Shown here piece after piece: positions 55,668 to 64,000 of a stretch of 64,000 nucleotides of DNA (position 1 is its first letter; every line of letters begins with the position of its first letter). Position numbers and translations under genes: made by a program. This DNA comes from Thalassocella blandensis (lineage in GTDB: Bacteria > Pseudomonadota > Gammaproteobacteria > Pseudomonadales > Cellvibrionaceae). Under the pieces are notes generated by a model. That model had not been told where the DNA came from and ran no database searches. It saw only the letters and a list, made by a program, of their open reading frames with translations. The DNA lies in contig CABFPG010000001.1 in NCBI GenBank assembly GCA_902141825.1, positions 62,001 through 126,000 on the forward strand, given 5' to 3'.

Positions 55668-56600
55668 TCAACGACTGGCGCGATGAATATATGTGGACGG
55701 GTCGACAGCACGACCATGTTTATAAACTTCAAAATGCACGTGCGGACCAGTTGATCGGCCACTGGACCCCATTAATGCGATAATCTGGCCTTTTTTCACC
55801 ACATCGCCAACTTTGACCAGCATTTCCTTACAGTGGGCGTATCGAGTTTTAAATCCATTGCCATGGTTAATTTCAACCATCTGGCCGTAGCCGTAACGAT
55901 CACCAGACCAAGTCACAACGCCGGCTGCTACCGATATGATATCGGAGCCGTCTTTTCCAGCAAAATCGACACCCTCATGCCAGGCAACTCGGCCAGTAAA
56001 CGGGTCGCTTCGACGACCAAATTTGGAGGACATCCAACCAGAAGTGATAGGTCTTCCGGCCAAAAACACATCACTTTGTAATTTGCGTTTGGCCAAAAGC
56101 GCTTCAAGCGTATCCAGCTGTTGCTGGCGATCTTCGATTTTTGCGCCAAGCTGATTGAGCATATCCTGGAAATCATTAGCGCCGACAGCCTCTTCGCCGT
56201 CAATACTATGCTCCGGCCCGCCTAATGCAGGCGCTCGACTAAAATCAAACTCACCATTGTCGAGTTTTGCCATGGTGGTTAAACGCTCACCTAAGGCATC
56301 CAAGCGCACCAATCGCGCTTGCAGTTCCGCTACTCGCAGAGTTAGCGCGGCTAATTTTCGTTCCGCTTCCAGTGTTGCTGTTTGGATTTGCTGTTCTTGC
56401 TCATCAAGTGCCTGAACCCAGGCATCCGTGGCAACTTGAGGTAGTTTGTCTGTGGAAGATTTTTCATTGAAATATTGATAGCCAAGAACAGCGCCCACCG
56501 GAATACCCACCAGGCAAGCTGATAAGATCGTACGCGTCCAACCACCCAAAGTGAAACTTCGAGTGCTGCCGTGTCTCTTGCTAACAACGATTATCTTCAT
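55668..56600 (-). CDS. M23 family metallopeptidase (LytM-like)
   Basis: A 310-residue envelope protein with one N-terminal membrane helix (about 22-43), a coiled coil (about 60-110 and 145-172) and a LytM/M23 endopeptidase domain (about 180-305). Zinc ligands are in HEGVDFAGKDG and GPHVHFEVYKHGRAVDP. It lies between lpxC and secA, as in Pseudomonas, and is a single gene. Confidence 0.94.
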   Translation of the reverse strand: MKIIVVSKRHGSTRSFTLGGWTRTILSACLVGIPVGAVLGYQYFNEKSSTDKLPQVATDAWVQALDEQEQQIQTATLEAERKLAALTLRVAELQARLVRLDALGERLTTMAKLDNGEFDFSRAPALGGPEHSIDGEEAVGANDFQDMLNQLGAKIEDRQQQLDTLEALLAKRKLQSDVFLAGRPITSGWMSSKFGRRSDPFTGRVAWHEGVDFAGKDGSDIISVAAGVVTWSGDRYGYGQMVEINHGNGFKTRYAHCKEMLVKVGDVVKKGQIIALMGSSGRSTGPHVHFEVYKHGRAVDPSTYIHRASR

Positions 56601-57194
56601 TAAACCAAATCTTACATTTTTGGGTCTTAAAACCGACCATATCTATAACTAGTATAGCCAGGAGCCGGTCCTTGCACAAAAAACGTGCTATTAAGACTGA
56701 AAATTTTTGTTATTACTGGCCTTTCCCCCATAACCAGAAAAGCCTGCCAGCCAATTTTTGCGCACCGAATTGCGCCTGAGCAAGTGTGAAGCTGGCAACC
56801 CTATAATTTCAGGTGTAAGAAGCAGTTAATAGTAACGACTATTGAGTTATTGCTTTTACCTTAGTGCGTGCAACCTACAAATTCATTGATTTGTTTAAAA
56901 ACAGGCACTTAGCAGAATCATCCATCATGTAATGGCAAGAAAATCCAAGCTACTTGTCATTGCGTGATGAGCCTGCTTAAAAAAGCTACAAAGTCTCGCC
57001 CCCAGAAACCGCCCGAATCATGGCACAGAAATCGATAACATGTCAATTTTGCCAAACAGTTCTAATTTTGTGTTAACGATTTCGGCCATTTTGTGGAATT
57101 TCCACAATCAATTCAAATTGTTAGCCGAATAATTGAACAAATCACTTAAGTTTTATCAGAATGTCAGTTAAAACATCTATGGATACCGTGGCAA
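56601..57194. other. Intergenic region between lpxC and M23 gene
   Basis: This 594-base gap has no open frame with a convincing ribosome-binding site. In Pseudomonas a DUF721 gene sits here, but none is seen. A short hairpin (CCGTGGC / GCCACGG) overlaps the lpxC stop at its right edge and has no T-run. No clear promoter of the M23 gene was found. Confidence 0.5.
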
Positions 57195-58106
57195 TTACGC
57201 CACGGCCAGAGGTTTGATATAAGAAATGGGAACGGTCTCGTCATCTTCATAAGTCACGACTTCCCAGGCATCTGTACGCTTTATCAGCTCCCGCAGGGAA
57301 AGATTATTCAAGCCATGCCCGGATTTATGAGCACGGAATTCGCCAATCAAGCTATTCCCCAGCAGGTACAGGTCCCCGATGGCATCAAGAACCTTATGCT
57401 TAACGAATTCATCTTCATAACGAAGGCCATCTTCGTTCAAAATTCGATATTTATCGACAACAATCGCGTTATCAACGCTTCCACCCTTGGCCAAACCTTT
57501 AGATCGTAAATATTCAATCTCATGCATAAAGCCAAAAGTGCGCGCACGACTCACTTCTTTCACAAAGGAGGTGCTGGAAAAGTCTACCGTGGCGTTTAAT
57601 TTTCGATCTTTAAATACTGGATGGTCAAAATCAATACCAAAACTGACTTTAAAGCCATCATAAGGTAAGAAGGTGGCTGTTTTATCGCCATCTTTTACCT
57701 GCACCTCTTTAATGATACGAATAAACTTCTTGGGAGCACTCTGCTCTTGGATACCCGCAGATTGAATCAGAAATACAAAAGGGCCAGCGCTGCCATCCAT
57801 AATCGGTACTTCATCCGCACTTACTTCGATAATGGCATTATCTATTCCCATTCCAGCCATTGCAGATAGCAAATGCTCTACTGTAGACACCCTTACATCA
57901 CCATTCATAATGGTGGTAGACAGCATGGTATCTCCCACATTTGTGGCGTAGGCTTTAATTTCAACGACAGGATTTAGATCGACTCGACGAAATACAATAC
58001 CGGAATCAACAGGTCCCGGTCTTAACGTTAAGTAAATCTTTTGCCCAGTATGCAATCCAACGCCTGTGGCTCTGATTTCATTCTTAAGGGTTCGCTGTCT
58101 GATCAT
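57195..58106 (-). CDS. lpxC: UDP-3-O-acyl-N-acetylglucosamine deacetylase LpxC
   Basis: The committed step of lipid A synthesis. The start at 58106 ([19 protein letters not shown]) gives 303 residues, as in Pseudomonas; the frame runs 19 codons further up without family sequence. Zinc ligands are in [26 protein letters not shown] with Asp, and KSGHGLNN holds the catalytic His. Confidence 0.98.
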   Translation of the reverse strand: MIRQRTLKNEIRATGVGLHTGQKIYLTLRPGPVDSGIVFRRVDLNPVVEIKAYATNVGDTMLSTTIMNGDVRVSTVEHLLSAMAGMGIDNAIIEVSADEVPIMDGSAGPFVFLIQSAGIQEQSAPKKFIRIIKEVQVKDGDKTATFLPYDGFKVSFGIDFDHPVFKDRKLNATVDFSSTSFVKEVSRARTFGFMHEIEYLRSKGLAKGGSVDNAIVVDKYRILNEDGLRYEDEFVKHKVLDAIGDLYLLGNSLIGEFRAHKSGHGLNNLSLRELIKRTDAWEVVTYEDDETVPISYIKPLAVA

Positions 58107-58467
58107 TCTGATTTCTCTATGGCTTGGATCTATGGCCGCGCATGATAAAGCAAACTTCTCCATGCACCAATAGTTGAAACAATGTGATGTTCACAATGCA
58201 ACATTTAATAACAATTTGTATTTCCTGAAAAAGCCCCTGATTGCCTCCATATCGGAGGTTGTATCCATATCGAATTTCTTTCCCTGTATTTGTTAAAGCG
58301 CTTTTTCGGCAAAGTAAGCTGACTGACCTCAATGGTGAAAAGAACGAGCATTATAAAGTGCGCCACCATAGTTAAAATCTAATTAGCTAATAGCTGAAAC
58401 GATAAGCACCCAACTCAATGCAATCAACCATGGCGCTAACTACCCTTCGTAATTCACACTTCCTTAT

Positions 58468-58495
58468 TAGACACTAGACTGCACTTCACTATAAT
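58468..58495 (+). promoter_or_regulatory. sigma70-type promoter of candidate small RNA
   Basis: TAGACA at 58468-58473 (five of six bases of TTGACA), a 16-base spacer and a perfect TATAAT at 58490-58495. Transcription should start near 58502. Confidence 0.6.
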
Positions 58496-58501
58496 GCTTC
58501 A

Positions 58502-58698
58502 CTAAACCTGCTCCTAGCAAAGCAGGTGCTTTCCATATAAAGACTTGCGAAATAGATACTTACTCATCCCTTCGAAATAAATACTCCCCTAGTTTAATGC
58601 AAAAGCGCCTCAGCTCCGCTCAGTGTTATCTCTAGCGAATAACACTGTGGAACGACGGCTTCTCATTCCCCTTGTCTATTTATGACAAGGGCTTTTTT
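58502..58698 (+). ncRNA. Candidate small RNA, antisense-oriented between ftsZ and lpxC
   Basis: From the predicted start near 58502 to the T-run at 58697 there is no open frame, but three hairpins: CCTGCT/AGCAGG (58507-58526), CAGTGTTAT/ATAACACTG (58620-58647) and the terminator CCCTTGTC/GACAAGGG (58669-58691) followed by six T. Length is about 195 bases. Both neighbouring genes run the other way, so this is not a leader. I do not recognise it as a known RNA family. Confidence 0.55.
58669..58698 (+). terminator. Rho-independent terminator of candidate small RNA
   Basis: CCCTTGTC, a 7-base loop and GACAAGGG are followed by CTTTTTTG. The orientation is clearly plus: there is no T-run on the minus side. 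No protein gene on the plus strand lies upstream. Confidence 0.88.
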
Positions 58699-58903
58699 GT
58701 AACAAGGTTTTTAAAATTCTCATATAACAGGGTAAATTCCTGCTATTGAATATCCAGCCCATTAAACACTTATTTTCACACAGGCTGCTGTCCCACGTAT
58801 TTCACATTAAATTTCACTAAAAAACGGAGGATTTTTCCAAAATCTCTCTTCGAACAGCATTTCGCTGAATGTTGAAATTGGACTGGCAATTTCAGCGAAA
58901 GTT

Positions 58904-58933
58904 CGCCCACACCTTTGGTGTGGGCTTATTTTT
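58904..58933. terminator. Strong hairpin downstream of ftsZ
   Basis: GCCCACACC, a TTT loop and GGTGTGGGC form a 9-bp GC-rich stem about 44 bases after the ftsZ stop. The T-run (TTATTTTT) is on the plus-strand side; on the minus side only ACTTT follows. It may stop ftsZ transcription weakly or protect its 3' end. Confidence 0.5.
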
Positions 58934-58968
58934 CAGGGTTGGTCCATCAAAATTGTATTGCCAGTTTT

Positions 58969-60126
58969 TTAGTCAGCCTGCTTGCGCAAAAATGCTGGGA
59001 TATCAAGATATTCCATCTCTTTATCCATCGCATCTACCGCTGCAGCGGCAGAAGCAGCTTTTTTCGCACGTAAAGCAGGTGGGCGATCCAGAGCTGCATA
59101 GTCAGGACGACCATCACGACCACGAGTATTATCGACAACAACTTTGGTCGAAGGCTTTTCAACCTTTACACCACTGTCCAAACCTGTCGCCACGACGGTT
59201 ACGCGAATTTCATCCTTCATTTCAGGATCAATGACCGTACCAACAACAACCGTCGCATCACTGGAAGCAAACTCTTCAACGGTATCGCCTACTTCAGAGA
59301 ATTCCCCCAGAGACAAGTCCATCCCAGCGGTGATATTAACCAAAATACCACGGGCACCCTGTAAATTGATGTCTTCCAACAACGGGCTGCGCACGGCAGA
59401 TTCAGCGGCTTCACGCGCACGGTTTTCACCTGAGGCAATACCGCTGCCCATCATTGCCATGCCCATTTCTGACATAACTGTACGAACATCTGCAAAATCG
59501 ACATTGATCATACCGGGACGAATGATTAGATCGGCAATCCCCTGCACCGCACCCAATAGTACGTCGTTTGCCGATTTAAAGGCGTCGAGCAGACTAGTGG
59601 TTTTACCCAAAACGGAAAGCAGTTTTTCATTTGGGATGGTAATAAGTGAATCTACGCGATCCTTAAGCTGCTTGATTCCTTCATCGGCCAGCGCCATGCG
59701 CTTACGCCCCTCAAAAGGAAACGGCTTAGTTACCACAGCAACGGTCAGAATGCCAAGTTCGCGGGCAATTTCCGCAACCACTGGCGCACCACCGGTACCA
59801 GTACCACCACCCATGCCAGCAGTAATGAATACCATATCCGCGCCGGTTAATACGTCCGCGATACGCTCACGGTCTTCCATCGCTGCCTGGCGGCCGATTT
59901 CTGGATTAGCGCCGGCACCTAAACCTTTAGTAATACCATTGCCAAGTTGTAACACCGTGCGTGCATCGATGTCTTTTAACGCCTGAGCATCAGTGTTAGC
60001 ACAAATAAAATCAACACCTTCTACATCATTGCTGATCATGTGCTTAACGGCGTTTCCACCGCCGCCACCAATACCGACGACTTTTATTACTGCGTTTTGT
60101 GGAATGTTATCAACTAGTTCAAACAT
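58969..60126 (-). CDS. ftsZ: Cell division protein FtsZ
   Basis: The tubulin-like GTPase that forms the division ring. The 385-residue protein starts MFELVDN at 60126 with GAGGGG upstream. It has the signature [16 protein letters not shown] (about 104-119), the T7 loop [11 protein letters not shown], and ends with the conserved C-terminal peptide [11 protein letters not shown] that binds FtsA and ZipA. Confidence 0.99.
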   Translation of the reverse strand: MFELVDNIPQNAVIKVVGIGGGGGNAVKHMISNDVEGVDFICANTDAQALKDIDARTVLQLGNGITKGLGAGANPEIGRQAAMEDRERIADVLTGADMVFITAGMGGGTGTGGAPVVAEIARELGILTVAVVTKPFPFEGRKRMALADEGIKQLKDRVDSLITIPNEKLLSVLGKTTSLLDAFKSANDVLLGAVQGIADLIIRPGMINVDFADVRTVMSEMGMAMMGSGIASGENRAREAAESAVRSPLLEDINLQGARGILVNITAGMDLSLGEFSEVGDTVEEFASSDATVVVGTVIDPEMKDEIRVTVVATGLDSGVKVEKPSTKVVVDNTRGRDGRPDYAALDRPPALRAKKAASAAAAVDAMDKEMEYLDIPAFLRKQAD

Positions 60127-60158
60127 ACATCTACCCCTCTTGTTGCCCTGAAAATTCT

Positions 60159-61385
60159 TTAAAAATTGCGTCGAAACCACGATTTAATTTTCCCTACAGT
60201 GCTCTCGCTTTCTTCACTTACGTAGGAATGTTCTCCACCCTTGCTCTTGCCGTAAAGCAACAACCCAACTCCGGTGGAATAAATAGGGTTATTAACGATA
60301 TCCTTTAATCCTGAAATATTTTGCGGAGCGCCTAGGCGAACTGGCATATGAAAAATTTCTTCCGCCAAATCAACCACACCCTCCATTTTTGAAGTCCCTC
60401 CCGTTAAAACTATTCCTGCCGCAATCAGATCCTCAAAACCACTGCGACGTAATTCCGCTTGAACCAAAGTAAACAATTCATCGTATCTTGGCTCAACTAC
60501 TTCAGCTAATGCCTGGCGAGACAGATCTCGTGCTGCCCGCTCACCAACACTTGGTACTTTTATCGTTTCTTCGGCCCCGGTTAACTTTGCCAACGCACAG
60601 GCGTAGCGAATTTTAATTTCTTCCGCATGCTGTGTTGGCGTACGCAAAGCCATGGCAATATCATTGGTTACCTGGTCTCCCGCGATCGGGATGACGCCGG
60701 TATGACGAATTGAGCCTTCCGTGAATATTGCGATATCTGTCGTACCACCGCCAATATCGACCAGACAGACACCCAGTTCTTTTTCATCATCTGTTAACAC
60801 GGAATAGCTTGAAGCTAATTGCTCTAAAATAATATCTTCTACATCCAAGCCGCAGCGACGGATACATTTTTCAATATTCTGTGCAGCATTAACCGCACAG
60901 GTCACCAAATGAACCTTGGCTTCCAGTCTCACTCCAGACATTCCCAATGGTTCTTTCACGCCTTCCTGATCATCAATCAAATACTCTTGTGGGAGTATGT
61001 GTAAAATACGTTGGTCCGCAGGGATAGCCACGGCTTGCGCAGCATCAATGACTCGATCCAAATCCTGCGTATACACTTCTCGGTCTTTAATCGCGACAAT
61101 CCCGTGAGAATTCAAACTGCGGATATGACTGCCTGCTATTCCTACATAAACAGAATGTATCTGGCAACCAGCCATCAATTCAGCTTCCTCAATTGCGCGC
61201 TGAATGGATTGCACTGTCGATTCGATGTTGACGACAACACCCTTTTTCAAACCTACAGATTTACTGGAACCGATGCCAACAATCGACAGCTCGCCCTGAG
61301 GAGAAATTTCCCCAACAATTGCAACGACTTTGGATGTTCCTATATCCAAGCCGACAATCATTCTTCCTCCACTTGAACTTGCCAT
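60159..61385 (-). CDS. ftsA: Cell division protein FtsA
   Basis: The actin-like membrane tether of FtsZ. The 408-residue protein has [16 protein letters not shown] at the N-terminus, the phosphate-binding [12 protein letters not shown], and [20 protein letters not shown]. It ends with the amphipathic membrane helix [14 protein letters not shown] lies 8 bases before the ATG. The gap to ftsZ is 32 bases. Confidence 0.99.
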   Translation of the reverse strand: MASSSGGRMIVGLDIGTSKVVAIVGEISPQGELSIVGIGSSKSVGLKKGVVVNIESTVQSIQRAIEEAELMAGCQIHSVYVGIAGSHIRSLNSHGIVAIKDREVYTQDLDRVIDAAQAVAIPADQRILHILPQEYLIDDQEGVKEPLGMSGVRLEAKVHLVTCAVNAAQNIEKCIRRCGLDVEDIILEQLASSYSVLTDDEKELGVCLVDIGGGTTDIAIFTEGSIRHTGVIPIAGDQVTNDIAMALRTPTQHAEEIKIRYACALAKLTGAEETIKVPSVGERAARDLSRQALAEVVEPRYDELFTLVQAELRRSGFEDLIAAGIVLTGGTSKMEGVVDLAEEIFHMPVRLGAPQNISGLKDIVNNPIYSTGVGLLLYGKSKGGEHSYVSEESESTVGKIKSWFRRNF

Positions 61386-61422
61386 TTAATTCACCCTAAT
61401 TTTATTTACTTTCTAATCTCAT

Positions 61423-62346
61423 TTAATCGACAATCGCTAATGCATTGTTTTTTGGCGTATGGTTTTCTTTACCACTTATTGCATTCTCAGCAATACTTTC
61501 CCATTGCACCGCCATTCCCTGGTCATATCGCATGTCGATAGACTTGATTTTCTTACTCTTGGTTTCCGCAATATTTTGCGATTCATTTTTCAAATAGTTT
61601 TCATACACAAACAAAAAGTTTTCTAGCTTTTTTTGTATATCCCCTTGACCTAATTTTAGTCGGATATTCTGGTCAAGCAGTATTTCCCACGAATATTTTT
61701 CATCAACACTTAAGCCCGCAACTTTCAGCTGGCTTTTACTTAATAATTTTGTAAATAGCAAGTAATTTTGCGTAAGCTCTCCACTTTTAGATTCGATGCC
61801 AGACAACTGCGGCAACTTATCTAATAGATTACCAATATCGGCCTTAATTAATTTGCCTTCACGATTGATAAAACCGCTATTACTCCAGCGAGCGATCGGA
61901 CGTTCCTCAAAAATCGTGACTTTCAAACTATCTGGCCAGGTACGTTGTATGCTGACGCGATTTACCCAGGCATTGGCTTCAATCGCTGCTTTAATATCTT
62001 TTAAATTGATATCAACAAAATCACCCTGTAATCGTTTGGTTAAAAGGTTTTGAATTTTCTCTCTTGAAATAAAGATAAATTCACCTTCTATATGCACCTG
62101 TGCTATCGGTCTATGCGCGGCATTTTCTGCTTTGGTGATTATGCCCTGCCAATCGACCTGCAATATGCCATAACCTAAACCACTCAAAACAAACACACCC
62201 ACTACATAACGCCCCCAGCGAACGGGATTACGTTCGTGTGTGTTCGGGGTGCGAGTCGCTCCACGCACTTTAGTGCGCTTCGTAGCATCCAACTTGCTCG
62301 TAGCGTTTAGCGACTCGGTATTTTTTTTTCGTGTTGCCTGAGCCAT
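61423..62346 (-). CDS. ftsQ: Cell division protein FtsQ
   Basis: A single-pass divisome protein linking FtsBL to the ring. The 307-residue protein has a basic cytoplasmic part (1-45), one membrane helix (about 46-65), a POTRA domain (about 78-150, VHIEGEFIFISREKIQNLL ... WVNRVSIQRTWPDSLKVTIFEERPIARW) and a beta domain. It is slightly longer at both ends than in Pseudomonas. Confidence 0.96.
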   Translation of the reverse strand: MAQATRKKNTESLNATSKLDATKRTKVRGATRTPNTHERNPVRWGRYVVGVFVLSGLGYGILQVDWQGIITKAENAAHRPIAQVHIEGEFIFISREKIQNLLTKRLQGDFVDINLKDIKAAIEANAWVNRVSIQRTWPDSLKVTIFEERPIARWSNSGFINREGKLIKADIGNLLDKLPQLSGIESKSGELTQNYLLFTKLLSKSQLKVAGLSVDEKYSWEILLDQNIRLKLGQGDIQKKLENFLFVYENYLKNESQNIAETKSKKIKSIDMRYDQGMAVQWESIAENAISGKENHTPKNNALAIVD

Positions 62347-62354
62347 TTATAAAC

Positions 62355-63299
62355 CTAAAGTGCACTCACCAATATTTCATTCACAAGCTCAGCAAAACTT
62401 AATCCTGCGGCTTTGGCCGCCATTGGCACTAAGCTATGACTGGTCATCCCCGGCACGGTGTTTACCTCCAACAAATAGAACTTACCTTGCTGGTCCTGCA
62501 TAAAGTCAACTCTGCCCCAACCTTCGCCATCCACGGCGTTGAATGCCTGCAGCGCTAACGACTGAATTTCGTCTTCTTTATCCTGAGTTAAATCACTCGG
62601 GCAAAAATACTGAGTATCATCCGAGAAATACTTAGCCTGATAGTCATAAAAGCGATTATCGGTTCTCATTTCAATCGAAGGCAGTGATTGTCCATTCAAA
62701 ATGGCTACGGTAAATTCACGACCTTTAATACGTCGTTCAGCGATTACAACACTGTCAAACTTTTTCGCGGCGCTATGCGCCTGCGCCAACTCCACTGCAT
62801 TTACAGCGCAACTCATCCCCAAACTTGACCCTTCGTGAATAGGTTTAACGAAACACTCACCACCCAACCGAGACAATGTGCTCTGGTAATCACACCCATC
62901 CCGCAATATTTCAAATTCTGGTGTTGGTAAGCCGACACTTAACCAAACTTGTTTTGTTTTCAATTTATTCATGGCCAGAGATGAAGCTGCCACGCCGCTG
63001 CCAGTATAAGGAATATTCAACAACTCCAGCAGCGCTTGTATTTTTCCATCTTCACCACCGCAACCATGTAACACGATGACGGCCAACTGAATATTCTGTT
63101 CCAGCAACTGTGCAACAGGCTTTTCACCAATATCAATCGCAACAACAGGAAAGCCTTGAGCTTTAAAGGCTTCAAAAACAGCCTGCCCACTTTGCAGCGA
63201 AATCTCACGTTCAGCGGATGTTCCACCAAAGAGCACAGCGACATTGCCCAGTTCAGCCGGGTTCGCAGTAAATTGCTTTTGGTACGCTTTTGCACTCAT
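62355..63299 (-). CDS. ddl: D-alanine--D-alanine ligase
   Basis: An ATP-grasp ligase making D-Ala-D-Ala for peptidoglycan. The 314-residue protein has VAVLFGGTSAEREISLQSG, VLHGCGGEDGKIQALLELLNIPYTGSGV, CFVKPIHEGSSLGMS and the C-terminal LLEVNTVPGMTSHSLVPMAAKAAG. It lies 8 bases upstream of ftsQ, as DdlB does in other gammaproteobacteria. Confidence 0.98.
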   Translation of the reverse strand: MSAKAYQKQFTANPAELGNVAVLFGGTSAEREISLQSGQAVFEAFKAQGFPVVAIDIGEKPVAQLLEQNIQLAVIVLHGCGGEDGKIQALLELLNIPYTGSGVAASSLAMNKLKTKQVWLSVGLPTPEFEILRDGCDYQSTLSRLGGECFVKPIHEGSSLGMSCAVNAVELAQAHSAAKKFDSVVIAERRIKGREFTVAILNGQSLPSIEMRTDNRFYDYQAKYFSDDTQYFCPSDLTQDKEDEIQSLALQAFNAVDGEGWGRVDFMQDQQGKFYLLEVNTVPGMTSHSLVPMAAKAAGLSFAELVNEILVSAL

Positions 63300-63332
63300 T
63301 TATTTCAATGCCAATTCAATATCAAATTCAAG

Positions 63333-64000
63333 TTAGAGACGTTTCGCCAACTCTTTGGCTAAACTGCTTACATTACCCGCACCTTGCGTAATAATAATGT
63401 CGCCGGGCTGGGCAATGTCTTTAATTACAGCCGGCACCGCTTCAATTCCTTCCACAAAAATGGGATCAACCAAACCTCGAGTTCGAATACTTCGGCTAAG
63501 GTGCCGGCTATCCGCGCCCTGAATTACATCCTCTCCTGCCGAGTAAACTTCCAGAAGAACCAATTGATCAACAGAAGATAGAACCTCGACGAAATCTTCA
63601 TACAAATCTCGGGTTCGACTATAGCGATGAGGCTGATAAATCATTAGCAATCTGCGATCTGGCCAGCCATTTCTCACCGCATCAATAACTGCCGCCACCT
63701 CGGTAGGATGGTGACCATAATCATCGACAAGCATCACTGTGTTCTCATCATCTCCATTGACTTCATACTCGCCATAAATCTGGAAGCGACGCCCCACGCC
63801 CATAAAACTTTCCAAGCCCTGCACAATGGCTTCATCTGCAATACCCTCTTCGCTGGCCACTGCAACCGCAGCAGTGGCATTCAAGGCATTGTGTTTACCA
63901 GGCATATTCAAAGTCAGCGCTAAGGTTGGTCGATCATTTGGTCTTTTCACCTTAAAATGCAATTTGCCCGATTTCTGCTCCAGGTCTATCACCTGATAAT
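63333..64000 (-). CDS. murC: UDP-N-acetylmuramate--L-alanine ligase MurC, C-terminal part
   Basis: The frame runs past the right edge (Tyr-Gln-Val-Ile upstream of residue 1), so only the C-terminal 222 or so residues are inside the window. The visible part holds the end of the central domain (PGKHNALNATAAVAVA, MGVGRRFQIYGE) and the C-terminal domain with VDDYGHHPTEVAAVIDA and IYQPHRYSRTRDL. MurC adds the first amino acid of the peptidoglycan stem peptide. The gene order murC-ddl-ftsQAZ is standard. Confidence 0.97.
   Translation of the reverse strand, partial: YQVIDLEQKSGKLHFKVKRPNDRPTLALTLNMPGKHNALNATAAVAVASEEGIADEAIVQGLESFMGVGRRFQIYGEYEVNGDDENTVMLVDDYGHHPTEVAAVIDAVRNGWPDRRLLMIYQPHRYSRTRDLYEDFVEVLSSVDQLVLLEVYSAGEDVIQGADSRHLSRSIRTRGLVDPIFVEGIEAVPAVIKDIAQPGDIIITQGAGNVSSLAKELAKRL

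Larger units (their letters stand above)
58107..58968. other. Long intergenic region between ftsZ and lpxC
   Basis: This gap of about 860 bases lies between two minus-strand genes. It contains a candidate small RNA on the plus strand (58502-58698) with its own promoter and terminator, an imperfect long hairpin (58861-58899), a strong hairpin near the end of ftsZ (58904-58925), and the lpxC promoter region. No protein frame is supported. Confidence 0.7.

Overview
The window is chromosomal DNA of a gammaproteobacterium close to the Cellvibrionaceae/Pseudomonadales. The order nadC ... pilA-pilBCD-coaE-yacG and mutT-argJ-secA-M23-lpxC-ftsZ-ftsA-ftsQ-ddl-murC matches what I recall of Pseudomonas. 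The TonB receptor plus tryptophan-halogenase-like pair at the left edge is typical of marine or polysaccharide-degrading Cellvibrionales. I could search no database, so this assignment is an inference from gene families and gene order.

Layout. 1-4.1 kb: end of a TonB-dependent receptor, its terminator, and a flavin halogenase-like gene. 4.2-6.4 kb: two tandem 2-TM small proteins and a secreted Sel1/TonB-C repeat protein. 6.8-12.9 kb: an accessory island of type III secretion (T3SS) cargo. It has two CesT-like chaperones, two closely related 322/323-residue proteins resembling HrpF/NopX-type translocators, and several small candidate substrates. No secretion apparatus genes are present. 13.3-24.2 kb: selO, sirB-like, a cation/proton antiporter, phhB, class I fumarase, a GGDEF-EAL protein and sodB. 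24.7-31.7 kb: groESL, fxsA, an alkyltransferase-like gene, and the peptidoglycan-recycling genes ampG, ampE and ampD with a ParA-like gene among them. 31.9-35.9 kb: DUF1631, a retropepsin-like protease and nadC. 35.9-45.5 kb: a pilin accessory gene (tfpX-like), a sulfatase-phosphodiesterase fusion, and a six-gene glycan/lipid operon, all lying between nadC and pilA. 45.6-51.1 kb: pilA, pilBCD, coaE, yacG. 51.1-64 kb: mutT, argJ, secA, an M23 peptidase, lpxC and the end of the dcw division/cell-wall cluster, with murC cut by the window edge.

The most interesting system is the T3SS cargo island. All five of its transcription units carry the same two-part element upstream: (G/T)GAACT, exactly 15 bases, then (C/T)CA(A/C). 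This resembles the hrp box read by HrpL-type ECF sigma factors. It suggests one dedicated regulon controlling chaperones, translocator-like proteins and small secreted candidates. Several degenerate short tandem repeats lie in and around this island.

Other points of note are: a strong sigma54 promoter with an upstream TGTC palindrome for pilA; a glycan operon with almost no room for its own promoter behind the pilA terminator, so probably fed by read-through; a candidate small RNA with promoter, hairpins and terminator between lpxC and ftsZ on the opposite strand; and a sigma32-type promoter for groES-groEL.
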